Shown here: piece after piece, positions 1 through 6,858 of the stretch
Layout: each line of letters starts with the position of its first letter
Position numbering within the stretch: the first letter of the stretch is position 1
Assembly (NCBI GenBank): GCA_023441625.1
Contig: JAEZOA010000054.1
Location: 1 to 10,658 of the forward strand
Reading direction: 5' to 3'
DNA length: 10,658 nucleotides
Source of the DNA: Bacillota bacterium
GTDB taxonomy: Bacteria; Bacillota; Clostridia; Acetivibrionales; DSM-1351
Program-made: the position numbers and the translations under genes
Notes under the pieces: model-generated
What the model was told of the DNA's origin: nothing
The model's database searches: none
Seen by the model: the letters and a program-made list of their open reading frames with translations, nothing else

Positions 1-30
1 TGGATTAGTCTGAGAAATACATGTAAATAT

Positions 31-61
31 TTGACTTAATATCAAATAAAATCAATAATAT
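31..61 (+). promoter_or_regulatory. Promoter-like sequence ahead of the jetD remnant
   Basis: TTGACT at 31-36 is followed after 17 bases by AATAAT, or after 19 by TAATAT. The region is so AT-rich that this may be chance. An ATG at 66 opens a 15-codon frame that ends at the TAG at 111 and is in phase with the jetD remnant. Confidence 0.25.
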
Positions 62-113
62 AGGAATGCTAAGAAAACAGGAGATATTATCACGAATTAG
101 TGTCCGTTTTTAG

Positions 114-440
114 CAGAAGGGCTCAGAATGGTTAAAAGAGAAGGAGATTTATTATTGGGGCGATATTGATACACATGGATTTGCTATGTTGGATCAAGTC
201 CGAAGTTTTTTGCCACAAACAAAATCAATATTGATGGATGAAAGAACATTGTTAGAACACAAGCATTTATGGAGTACAGAAGAGAAACCTTTTTTCGGAC
301 AACTAAATCGATTAGCACTAGAGGAGTATCAACTGATTTGTTTACTTCAGGGTAATAAATGGGGAAAGGGTGTACGGCTAGAGCAAGAACGTATATCTTT
401 TAATTATATAAGAGAGTCAATAAGGATGTTTGAAACATAA
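114..440 (+). pseudogene. jetD: 3' remnant of Wadjet JetD nuclease gene
   Basis: JetD (DUF3322/DUF2220) is the topoisomerase-VI-A/TOPRIM-like nuclease subunit of the Wadjet JetABCD system, which restricts plasmids. The open frame runs for 108 codons after an in-frame TAG at 111-113. It begins with WLKEKEIYYWGDIDTHGF, where GDIDTHG matches the acidic TOPRIM metal-binding signature of the family. It continues with the C-terminal blocks PQTKSILMDERTLLEH, the LALEEYQ segment and VRLEQERI, and stops at 438-440. Full-length JetD is several hundred residues, so all of the DUF3322 part is missing. The first ATG in frame (186) lies after the DID motif, so a protein begun there would lack the catalytic acids. 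No other part of the Wadjet operon is visible here. The identification rests on motif recall and is fairly firm; the gene is almost certainly non-functional unless an unusual start is used. Confidence 0.8.
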
Positions 441-479
441 AAAATTACACTAATGTATAAATATATATGGTGTAATTTT
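441..479 (+). terminator. Hairpin right after the jetD remnant
   Basis: AAAATTACAC (441-450) pairs perfectly with GTGTAATTTT (470-479), starting at the base after the jetD stop codon. The right arm runs into TTTTATTT. The stem is AT-rich, so it would be a weak intrinsic terminator, but its position suits the end of the former jet transcript. Confidence 0.5.
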
Positions 480-481
480 AT

Positions 482-615
482 TTACCAACTTAAATACAAA
501 AATATTTAGAAGTTGACCATTAAATTATACGAAAGTTACCAACTTAATTACAATAAATCCATGAAAACGTAAATTAGCATGTTTAAGACATGTTAAACTT
601 ACCAACTTAAATACA
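482..615 (+). repeat. Three 17-base direct repeats (iteron-like)
   Basis: TTACCAACTTAAATACA occurs at 482-498 and 599-615. A copy with one substitution (TTACCAACTTAATTACA) lies at 536-552. Start-to-start distances are 54 and 63 bases. A possible degenerate copy, TGACCATTAAATTA, lies between the first two. There is no coding frame here. Evenly oriented short repeats like this are protein-binding arrays, for example at transposon or recombinase ends or replication or partition sites. I do not recognise this particular motif. Confidence 0.75.
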
Positions 616-630
616 GATAAACAGGGTGTT

Positions 631-672
631 GATTCTCAAATAGTTTGAGAATCATCTCAAACTTAATGAGAT
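631..672. repeat. Two adjacent inverted repeats
   Basis: GATTCTCAAA (631-640), a 3-base spacer and TTTGAGAATC (644-653) form a perfect 10-base palindrome. It is followed at once by ATCTCA (654-659), a 7-base spacer and TGAGAT (667-672). The core TCTCAAACTT at 655-664 is repeated exactly at 708-717, and TTCTCAAA also occurs at 633-640. The set continues the repeat array just upstream and looks like binding sites for a DNA-binding or recombinase protein. Confidence 0.6.
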
Positions 673-781
673 TAAGCTATTAAAAATGTGCGTTTTGGGC
701 GTTTCATTCTCAAACTTTATGGGAACTTACAGGGTTGGTTGTATTGTTTCAACTAAGTCGTTAACTATGCAACAAAGTCCT

Positions 782-844
782 TTACTGAAAAAACTATTGT
801 TTTTTTCAGTAAGGTCTATTAAATAAAAAAACTGACTTATTTAA
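782..844. repeat. Two perfect AT-rich hairpins in a row
   Basis: TTACTGAAAAAA (782-793) pairs with TTTTTTCAGTAA (801-812), a 12-base stem with a 7-base loop. Seven bases further on, TTAAATAA (819-826) pairs with TTATTTAA (837-844). Both sit just before the terminator at 847. The first could end transcription in either direction, because it carries A and T runs within its arms. Confidence 0.6.
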
Positions 845-846
845 CT

Positions 847-894
847 AAAGTGAAGGATTTGCATTAAAAAGTTGCTAATCCTTCACTTTTTTAT
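847..894 (+). terminator. Intrinsic terminator
   Basis: AAAGTGAAGGATT (847-859) pairs perfectly with AATCCTTCACTTT (877-889), and three more pairs (GCA/TGC) lie inside. A run of T follows on the plus strand. This is the best rho-independent terminator in the window. No complete plus-strand gene lies immediately upstream, so it ends either a lost gene, an untranslated RNA from the repeat region, or a mobile-element transcript. Confidence 0.75.
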
Positions 895-1044
895 AGTGGA
901 AACCTATGAATGTGATTACATATTTTAGGTGAAAAGGTACAGAAGTCAGTACTAACAATTTAAGGTTGAATTATAGTGATTTCTGTAGCTTTTATATCAA
1001 ATATGCTGAGGCCATATTTATTAGCCAATTAAAGAGTATCTATC

Positions 1045-1068
1045 TTTTTCAATAAAATATGGTATAAT
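1045..1068 (+). promoter_or_regulatory. Extended -10 promoter
   Basis: TATAAT at 1063-1068 is preceded by TGG at 1060-1062, giving the TGn extended -10 form. There is no good -35 element, which that form tolerates. It lies about 36 bases ahead of the small ORF at 1104 and could also drive the two genes downstream. Confidence 0.5.
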
Positions 1069-1103
1069 ATAGTCATATTACACAAAAATTGTGGTAGTTA
1101 ATT

Positions 1104-1226
1104 ATGGCTACATGTTTTGGGTTAACGAAAAGATTAACTAAAAAAGAAGAGGAAATAAAACAATGGGAAGAGGAATTAAAGCATAGAGAAAAAGAATTGA
1201 AGCAACGGGAAGAAAGAAGTAGATAA
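1104..1226 (+). CDS. Small charged coiled-coil protein (possibly frameshifted)
   Basis: This is a 40-codon frame opening with MATCFGLTKRL. The remainder is almost wholly Lys, Glu, Gln and Arg in heptad-like order (EEEIKQWEEELKHREKEL), so it would form a single helix or coiled coil. A well-formed extended -10 promoter lies about 36 bases upstream, but the ribosome binding site is poor. After the stop, a second phase (from about 1201) reads an ordinary-looking sequence, including EDFIEVEGTYQVYFPNTEF, to a TGA at 1312-1314. A one-base slip near 1210-1222 would join the two into a protein of about 70 residues. Function is unknown. It could be a real microprotein, a frameshifted gene, or a low-complexity chance frame. 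Confidence 0.4.
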   Translation: MATCFGLTKRLTKKEEEIKQWEEELKHREKELKQREERSR

Positions 1227-1383
1227 TATATCCGAAATTAGGAAAGAAGATTTTATCGAGGTTGAGGGTACATATCAAGTATATTTTCCTAATACAGAGT
1301 TTAGCAAAGAGTGAAAGCATGTTACAAAGGTATGATGTTCAACTTTTTAATTATAAATGTTGATTTGAAAATGAGGTGCGGAC

Positions 1384-1947
1384 ATGGAGATATTTGATAG
1401 ATTTAGCAAGAAAGAACAAACAACAATGATAGTTCCAAAGTTTAAATACCATCCTGAACCAATAAAAACAGGGGCATTTAAGATAGATAAAATTGTTGTA
1501 TGTGAATCATGCGGTAAAAAAACAGGTACTTATTATAATGGCCCGTTTTATGCTGCCGATGAGATTGAATATCTTTGCCCTGAATGTATCTCAAATGGTG
1601 CTGCATGTAAAAAATTTGATGGGGATTTTCATGATGCTGCAAGTTGCGATATAGTTGAGAAAAATGAGTATCTGAATGAATTATGCCAGCACACTCCTGG
1701 ATATAACAGTTGGCAGCAGGGTTATTGGCTTGCTCATTGCGGGGACTTCTGTGCATTCATCGGATATGTGGGATGGAAAGAAATAATCGATTTGGGGATT
1801 GAAGAACAAATCGAAGAGGATTATAAAGCAAACGGTGATATGGAAGTTGAAATAATTAAGCAATGCGTGAATAATGGGCGCTTGCAAGGATACTTATTTC
1901 AATGCCTAAAGTGCGGTCAATATCGTTTATATGTGGATTGTGATTAA
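1384..1947 (+). CDS. CbrC/UPF0167 family cysteine-rich protein
   Basis: This 187-residue protein has the family opening PKFKYHPEPIKTGAF (about residues 19-33), then CESCGKKT, YNGPFYAADE and LCPECISNGAACKKFDG. It ends with CLKCGQYRLYVDCD. E. coli CbrC, the namesake, is linked to colicin E2 tolerance; its biochemical role is not established. The CxxC pairs (CESC, CPEC, CLKC) suggest zinc binding. There is no signal peptide or membrane segment, so it should be cytosolic. The start is supported by GAGGTG at 1373-1378, five bases before the ATG. Length fits the family. After the stop codon the same frame goes on as NHSTSLIGWGSDVLGYDEE up to the TAA at 2005, which may be a remnant or chance. The family call is firm; function is open. 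Confidence 0.85.
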   Translation: MEIFDRFSKKEQTTMIVPKFKYHPEPIKTGAFKIDKIVVCESCGKKTGTYYNGPFYAADEIEYLCPECISNGAACKKFDGDFHDAASCDIVEKNEYLNELCQHTPGYNSWQQGYWLAHCGDFCAFIGYVGWKEIIDLGIEEQIEEDYKANGDMEVEIIKQCVNNGRLQGYLFQCLKCGQYRLYVDCD

Positions 1948-2009
1948 AACCATTCTACTTCTCTTATAGGCTGGGGTTCTGATGTATTGGGTTATGATGA
2001 GGAATAATA

Positions 2010-2486
2010 ATGTTAATACAAGAGATAGGTTTTGGGGTTTACATAGGAAAATGCGAGAACTGTGGAGATGAATCTGAAATATATATGCTTTCTGATTTCT
2101 CATATGGAGAGAAACTGCTTTTGACTGAGGATGGACAAGACTTTGCATACCTTAACTGTTTTGAAGATAACGTGTTCAATGAAACGGGAGAAATAGTTAA
2201 GATGTTATGTAAGGGAAAAGGATATTCTGATAGTCGAATTGCAGAATTATCAAATGTTATATTCGAGTTGACCTGTGATCCTATATTTGAAAAGAGAATT
2301 GACGTAAGACGAATACAACGAACCTGTAAAAAGTGCAAATCTGGACATGTGATGATTGGACAAGGTCCTAACAAAACATGTAAGGTAAGTGTTCCTATTG
2401 TAACTCATTTAACATGGGAGCAAAAAAGCGCCGAAGAACAGATGATAATTATTAGAAGCTATTTGAGAGATATGGGATGTATTTAG
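2010..2486 (+). CDS. Hypothetical protein with two CxxC motifs
   Basis: I do not recognise this 158-residue protein. It contains CENC (residues 15-18) and CKKC (about 107-110), each flanked by basic or polar residues, so a split zinc ribbon is possible. The middle is acidic and mixed helix/strand, with no signal peptide or membrane span. The start is supported by GAGGAA at 1999-2004, five bases before the ATG. It follows the CbrC-like gene with a 62-base gap on the same strand, so the two are probably cotranscribed and may act together, perhaps as an immunity or tolerance pair. That role is inference only. After the TAG, the same frame continues for 51 codons to a TAA at 2640-2642. Confidence 0.7.
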   Translation: MLIQEIGFGVYIGKCENCGDESEIYMLSDFSYGEKLLLTEDGQDFAYLNCFEDNVFNETGEIVKMLCKGKGYSDSRIAELSNVIFELTCDPIFEKRIDVRRIQRTCKKCKSGHVMIGQGPNKTCKVSVPIVTHLTWEQKSAEEQMIIIRSYLRDMGCI

Positions 2487-2642
2487 AAAAGGTTGAAATT
2501 ATGGTATTACCTTTTTGGTTGTCCTGGACTGGAAGATTGGCAGATGCTTCCCTTTATAGATTCACCGACCAGTGGCATTAATCCTTATGGGAAGAATGCA
2601 GTGGCTTGGAGAGAGTTAATAGGGTTAAAATTTGAGATTTAA
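2487..2642 (+). pseudogene. C-terminal gene remnant, in frame with the ORF before it
   Basis: Directly after the TAG at 2484-2486 the same frame stays open to the TAA at 2640-2642. It reads like genuine protein, including YYLFGCPGLEDWQ and IDSPTSGINPYGKNAVAWRE (about 2505-2612). No ATG opens it; a TTG at 2493 has only a weak ribosome binding site. It may be the tail of a longer form of the 158-residue protein that was cut by a stop mutation, or a fragment of another lost gene. I cannot name the family. Confidence 0.45.
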
Positions 2643-2780
2643 TATAGAGATTATGAAGTTGTTTATGATTGATTTTATTAATACAATAACTAATACTTGC
2701 AACATTAGGGGATGCATACGATTAACACCTCTCTCTTTTTGCAGTTCCCCAACAAGCCCAATTGTTGCTGAATTGCTACC
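2643..2780. other. Gap before the AraC-family gene
   Basis: Nothing codes convincingly here. An imperfect hairpin spans 2741-2776 (12 of 15 pairs), close to the 3' end of the minus-strand regulator, but no T run follows it on the minus strand, so it is a poor terminator candidate. Confidence 0.4.
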
Positions 2781-3673
2781 TTACAGTCTTGAGGCTTTAG
2801 ACTTAACAGATAGTACATACTGTGACGGAGTCATATCGGTAACATTTTTAAAATGTCTTGAAAAGTAGTGGATAGATGTGTAGCCCAAAATCTCAGATAT
2901 TTGTGTGAAATTATATTCACCTTCACGCATCATTTTTTTTGCTTCTTCAATTTTTAGTTTCTTAAAGTATTCCATTACTCCTGTTCCCATTTTATCCTTG
3001 AATAAGACCTTCAAGCTTGTTCTGCTGAGGTTGGAAAATCGGCATACATCGTCAAAGGTAAGGTTCTTTGTAACGTTTTCATTTAGAAAATTATTAATTC
3101 TTTGAAGCAAATCGCTGTCAGATCTCTCTTTGACAGCGGTTGAGAGCCTAGTACTACTATTTACACTGTTTCCTTTCCGAATCATGCTTATCAATAATTG
3201 CTCAAGATATATTTTAATTAGCTGTTCGCAGCCGAAAAGTGGTTCTCGTCTCTTTTCTAATTTTTTCAGATGAGTAATGTCAAGTTCAGAAGTAAAGGCT
3301 TCTTTAGCTTCATTGATGATTTGCACAAGCAAGTTTTTTTCGAAATCATTTATTCCAAGTATTTTATTTTCATAGTACTTTATTGCGGGTGATTTACACT
3401 CGAAGGACACAACAATGAGGTTAGGAGCGACTTTGCCGTTTGCCCATACATTATGAAATTCATTGGGCTTATGAATATAATTTCACCCTGCTTTAACTTA
3501 AAACCGAGGGACTGCGCCATAACCTCAACTTCTCCCTTATCAACGTAAAGAAATTCCCAAAAGTCATGCTTTTCACCCTCAAAAACATAATCCTTTGCAT
3601 ATTCAAAGTAATGTATTGAAACAATTCTTTTAATGACTATTTCCTCTTTTAAAAGGGTTTTTTCGTAATCCAT
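2781..3673 (-). pseudogene. AraC-family regulator with a 1-base frameshift
   Basis: Two overlapping minus-strand frames make one regulator. The first (from 3673) encodes the N-terminal cupin-like sensor part, including HYFEYAKDYVFEGEKHDFWE and LKQGEIIFI. The second encodes the rest, with SFECKSPA and the double helix-turn-helix (LTFDDVCRFSNLSRTSLK, then FTQISEILGYTSIHYFSRHF). The phase change falls at 3467-3472. Adding one A there restores GEIIFIKPNEFHNVWANG followed by KVAPNLIVVSFEC, the usual AraC/YesN sensor motif, and gives a 297-residue protein. GAGG about five bases before the ATG supports the start. The gene diverges from galE, so it is the expected regulator of the sugar operon. As written it makes only a sensor fragment, and possibly a separate DNA-binding piece from the ATG at 3408-3410. 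A sequencing error is also possible. Confidence 0.85.
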
Positions 3674-3702
3674 TTTAACCTCGCAGTATTGATATTAACT
3701 AT

Positions 3703-3708
3703 ATTATA
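3703..3708 (-). promoter_or_regulatory. -10 element for the AraC-family gene
   Basis: On the minus strand TATAAT lies at 3708-3703, about 30 bases before the start codon. I see no clear -35, which suggests a weak or autoregulated promoter. Confidence 0.4.
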
Positions 3709-3736
3709 GCTAAAAAGAAGCAAGCTTTATAGTCCA

Positions 3737-3794
3737 AAAGTCTAAATAAATTGACTTTATTGATAAATAAATAATTAATTAGACGGCTTAAAAT
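3737..3794 (+). promoter_or_regulatory. Divergent control region ahead of galE
   Basis: AAAGTC (3737-3742) and GACTTT (3753-3758) form an inverted repeat that overlaps a TTGACT (3751-3756) able to act as a -35. Candidate -10 sites follow at 3772-3777 (TAATTA) and 3789-3794 (TAAAAT), neither well placed. A poor core promoter next to a dyad fits an operon that needs an activator such as the divergent AraC-family protein. Confidence 0.35.
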
Positions 3795-3849
3795 AAGATT
3801 AAGAGAGAAGTGAAATTTTTTATGCCGAGAGTGGTTGTGGGAGGTTAAT

Positions 3850-4863
3850 ATGTCTGTTTTAGTAACTGGTGGAGCTGGCTACATTGGAAGTCACGCTTGT
3901 GTAGAACTACTGAATTCAGGATTTGAGATTGTCGTTATAGATAATCTTAGTAATAGTAATGAAGAAGCCTTAAGTAGAGTTAAGGAAATAACGGGGAAGT
4001 CATTTAAGTTTTATAAAGAAGATTTGCTTGATAGGGAAGCACTAGAAGAGATATTCAATAAAGAAGAAATTGATGCAGTAATGCATTTTGCAGGACTAAA
4101 GGCTGTAGGAGAGTCTGTATCGCAGCCCATTAGATATTACCATAACAACATTACTGGTACACTGGTTTTATGTGAAGTAATGAATAAATATGGAGTTAAA
4201 AATCTTGTTTTTAGTTCATCTGCAACAGTTTATGGAAATCCTCATACAGTTCCTATCGCAGAAGAATTTCCACTATCAGCTACTAATCCTTATGGACGTA
4301 CAAAATTAATGATAGAGGAAATACTGAGGGATTTATGTATCGCGGATAATACCTGGAATATAGCCATACTACGGTATTTTAATCCAATAGGAGCTCACTC
4401 AAGCGGTAGAATTGGAGAGGATCCAAAGGGTATACCAAATAATCTCGTGCCATACATTACTCAGGTTGCAATTGGCAAGCGCGACAAGCTGAGTGTTTAT
4501 GGGAATGATTATCCTACAGTTGATGGAACAGGTGTCAGAGACTATATTCATGTTGTTGATTTGGTATTAGGACATCTCAAGGCTTTGGAAAAACTGAGGA
4601 GCAAGCCTGGTGTTGTAACCTACAATTTAGGTACTGGAAGAGGCTACACAGTTTTAGAAGTTGTGAAGGCTTTTTCTAAAACTTCGGAAAGAGAGATACC
4701 CTATGAAATTGTAGCGAGAAGACCCGGAGATGTAGCTGAATGTTACGCTGACCCATCAAAGGCAAAGGCTGAACTGGGTTGGTGTGCAGAAAAAGGGCTA
4801 GAAGAGATGTGCAAGGATTCTTGGAACTGGCAGAGCAAGAATCCGAACGGATATGAAGAATAA
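3850..4863 (+). CDS. galE: UDP-hexose 4-epimerase GalE
   Basis: Cytosolic short-chain dehydrogenase/reductase enzyme that interconverts UDP-glucose and UDP-galactose, and in some members UDP-GlcNAc and UDP-GalNAc, using bound NAD. At 337 residues it matches E. coli GalE (338). Visible marks are the NAD loop TGGAGYIGSH (residues 6-15), the catalytic Ser124 in FSSSATVYGN, Tyr148 and Lys152 in YGRTK, and RYFNPIGAH. In RRPGDVAECYADPSKA the position equivalent to E. coli Tyr299 is Cys298, the small residue found in human GALE, which handles acetylated substrates. I choose ATG 3850, which directly precedes SVLVTGG and has GGGAGG at 3839-3844; the upstream ATG at 3835 would add five atypical residues. 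It is the first gene of a three-gene operon: its stop overlaps the ribosome binding site of the next gene. Confidence 0.96.
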   Translation: MSVLVTGGAGYIGSHACVELLNSGFEIVVIDNLSNSNEEALSRVKEITGKSFKFYKEDLLDREALEEIFNKEEIDAVMHFAGLKAVGESVSQPIRYYHNNITGTLVLCEVMNKYGVKNLVFSSSATVYGNPHTVPIAEEFPLSATNPYGRTKLMIEEILRDLCIADNTWNIAILRYFNPIGAHSSGRIGEDPKGIPNNLVPYITQVAIGKRDKLSVYGNDYPTVDGTGVRDYIHVVDLVLGHLKALEKLRSKPGVVTYNLGTGRGYTVLEVVKAFSKTSEREIPYEIVARRPGDVAECYADPSKAKAELGWCAEKGLEEMCKDSWNWQSKNPNGYEE

Positions 4864-4877
4864 GGAGGGATTAAGCT

Positions 4878-5810
4878 ATGGTAAAACCGACACTCGTTAT
4901 AATGGCGGCAGGAATGGGAAGTAGGTATGGTGGATTAAAACAGATAGACCCGGTTGGACCAAATGGAGAAATTATAATGGATTATTCTATTTATGATGCA
5001 CTTAAAGCCGGTTTTGGAAAAATAGTATTTGTCATAAAGGAAGATTTTCAGGAGGTTTTCAGGGACAGAATAGGATATAGAACTGAAAAGCTGGTAGATA
5101 CTGCCTATGTATTTCAAAAAATTGGCCATATTCCATCCGGTATTAAGGTGCCCGAAGGTAGAGTAAAACCATGGGGAACAGGTCATGCAGTTTTAAGCTG
5201 CCGAAATACTGTAGATACGCCATTTGCTGTTATTAACGCAGATGATTTTTATGGTGCATCAACGTTTAAACTGCTTTACGATTATTTGACTACCGGAGCT
5301 GATGCGGAGGGAATGTACAGGTACAGTATGGCCGGCTTTGTTCTTGAAAACACTCTATCTGATCATGGACATGTAGCACGCGGTGTTTGTAATGTTGATT
5401 CAGAGGGGTATCTTGATGAAATACACGAAAGGACGAATATTCGGAAATTCGGGGATGAAGCTAAATATTCTGATGATGGACAAAATTGGGTTGAAATTCC
5501 TAAAAGCAGTATTGTTTCTATGAATACCTGGGGGTTCACTCCAAGTATTTTCGGAGAACTAGAAGCGAGGTTTAGTGCCTTTTTCCATGATAATAGCAGC
5601 AATTTGCTAAAAGCTGAGTACTTTTTGCCTGAGGTAGTTGACAAGCTTATTTCGGAAAAAAAGGCAAGAGTAAAGGTGCTGCCATCAAAAGATAGATGGT
5701 ATGGGGTTACATATCAGGACGATAAGCCATTGGTAAAGAATGCTATATGTAATTTTATAGAACAGGGAGTATACCCGGATAAATTATGGGAGGGAATCAA
5801 TGATTACTAA
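4878..5810 (+). CDS. Sugar-1-phosphate nucleotidyltransferase
   Basis: This 310-residue member of the nucleotidyltransferase fold joins a sugar-1-phosphate to a nucleoside triphosphate, releasing pyrophosphate. The N-terminal signature is MAAGMGSRYGGLKQ (residues 9-22), the family's nucleotide loop with its conserved Arg and Lys. GTGHAVL (100-106) and the metal-binding NADDFYG (120-126) follow. The C-terminal part (DRWYGVTYQDD) is typical of this stand-alone clostridial group. The start has AAGGAGGG at 4862-4869, which overlaps the galE stop. Placed between galE and a sugar 1-kinase, it most likely makes UDP-sugar from hexose- or N-acetylhexosamine-1-phosphate and UTP, taking the place of GalT. 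The nucleotide and sugar choices are inference; the fold is certain. Confidence 0.88.
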   Translation: MVKPTLVIMAAGMGSRYGGLKQIDPVGPNGEIIMDYSIYDALKAGFGKIVFVIKEDFQEVFRDRIGYRTEKLVDTAYVFQKIGHIPSGIKVPEGRVKPWGTGHAVLSCRNTVDTPFAVINADDFYGASTFKLLYDYLTTGADAEGMYRYSMAGFVLENTLSDHGHVARGVCNVDSEGYLDEIHERTNIRKFGDEAKYSDDGQNWVEIPKSSIVSMNTWGFTPSIFGELEARFSAFFHDNSSNLLKAEYFLPEVVDKLISEKKARVKVLPSKDRWYGVTYQDDKPLVKNAICNFIEQGVYPDKLWEGINDY

Positions 5811-6858
5811 TAATAAATACGATTTCAGCAGTATTGTAAAGAACTTTGCTTTCGGAGGCAACTTTATTAAAGCCCAGTCATACGGCTTTGGACATATCAA
5901 TGACACCTATGAAGCATATTTTGCAATGCCAAATGGCGAAATGAAACGCTTTATCCTGCAAAGAATAAATAATAACGTATTCAAGAATCCCGAAAAGCTT
6001 ATGGAAAATATTCATGCAGTAACCGCTTTTTTACGTAAAAAAATAATTGAGATCGGTGGAAATCCAGATAGAGAAACCCTGAATCTGATTACTACTGTTG
6101 ACGGAAAAAGCTTCTATAAAAGTGACGATGAGAATTATTGGAGAGCATATGTATTTATAGAGGGTGCTCAGACGTACCAAATTGTAGAGAGGCCTAACCA
6201 TTTTTACAATGCAGGAAAGGCCTTTGGAAGATTCCAAAAATTATTGAGTGATTATCCTGCGCAATCTTTATATGAAACCATTCAAAATTTTCATAATACA
6301 AAGGTACGATTTGATACATTTATTAATGCAGTAGAAAAAGATGTAATGAATCGTGCTAAGGATGTAAAGGAAGAAATTGACTTTGCGGTAAAGAGATATG
6401 ATGATGCGATTCTGCTTGTTAATATGCTGGAAAAAGGAGAATTACCTCTTCGTGTAACTCATAATGATACAAAATTTAATAATGTTATGATAGATGATAA
6501 AACAGGAGAAGGAATCTGCGTAATAGATTTGGACACTGTTATGCCAGGTTTATCCTTATATGATTTTGGAGATGCTATACGTTTCGGAACTAACCCAGCA
6601 GCAGAGGACGAAAAGGATTTATCCAAGGTTTGGATGGATATTGCTCTTTTCGAACAGTTTACCAAGGGGTTCTTAGGCGCTGCAGGAGATAGCCTTACAA
6701 ATGCTGAACTATTGCATTTGCCACATTCAGCTAAAATTATGACATATGAATGCGGAATAAGGTTTTTGACGGATTTTCTTTCGTGTGATACCTATTTCAA
6801 GAAAATTGCAGCAGAACCGAGATTTGGTTGTAGAGTTATTGAGTCAAATCTCGGTTAA
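5800..6858 (+). CDS. NahK-like sugar 1-kinase (APH/choline kinase fold)
   Basis: This 352-residue cytosolic kinase resembles N-acetylhexosamine 1-kinase (NahK/LnpB) of bifidobacteria, which phosphorylates GlcNAc or GalNAc at C1. Visible are the nucleotide loop GFGHINDTY (29-37), the catalytic loop RVTHNDTKFNN (218-228, Asp223) and the metal-binding VIDLDTVMPG with DFGDAIR (241-261). The start overlaps the end of the nucleotidyltransferase by 11 bases, and GGGAGGGA at 5788-5795 is the ribosome binding site, so the genes are translationally coupled. The C-terminus is odd. After YFK (332-334) relatives usually continue with a GHNLDRCRTQF-type block and a final helix; here only 18 unlike residues follow. 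A frameshift or rearrangement near 6800 is possible. Alternative substrates are galactose or other hexoses. Confidence 0.85.
   Translation: MITNNKYDFSSIVKNFAFGGNFIKAQSYGFGHINDTYEAYFAMPNGEMKRFILQRINNNVFKNPEKLMENIHAVTAFLRKKIIEIGGNPDRETLNLITTVDGKSFYKSDDENYWRAYVFIEGAQTYQIVERPNHFYNAGKAFGRFQKLLSDYPAQSLYETIQNFHNTKVRFDTFINAVEKDVMNRAKDVKEEIDFAVKRYDDAILLVNMLEKGELPLRVTHNDTKFNNVMIDDKTGEGICVIDLDTVMPGLSLYDFGDAIRFGTNPAAEDEKDLSKVWMDIALFEQFTKGFLGAAGDSLTNAELLHLPHSAKIMTYECGIRFLTDFLSCDTYFKKIAAEPRFGCRVIESNLG

Larger units (their letters stand above)
441..1062. other. Non-coding stretch with repeats and hairpins
   Basis: No believable reading frame on either strand. Positions 441-900 hold the repeats and hairpins listed separately. 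From 900 to 1060 the sequence is plain AT-rich DNA with nothing I can assign. Confidence 0.6.

Noticed and set aside
441..900. CRISPR array
   Set aside because: Only three repeats of 17 bases with uneven spacing and no cas genes; the repeats are too short and not palindromic.
1138..1320. Minus-strand hydrophobic frame opposite the coiled-coil ORF
   Set aside because: It is the antisense of an A/G-rich coding stretch, which always yields Phe/Leu-rich shadows; no ribosome binding site or family likeness.
2741..2776. Possible terminator for the AraC-family gene
   Set aside because: The hairpin is imperfect (12 of 15 pairs) and on the minus strand is followed by A and G rather than T.
2632..2868. 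Plus-strand 78-codon frame over the end of the AraC-family gene
   Set aside because: Most of it is antisense to the recognised regulator and it has no ribosome binding site.
3835..3849. Upstream ATG as the galE start
   Set aside because: It adds five residues before the conserved SVLVTGG start and lies before the ribosome binding site that serves ATG 3850.
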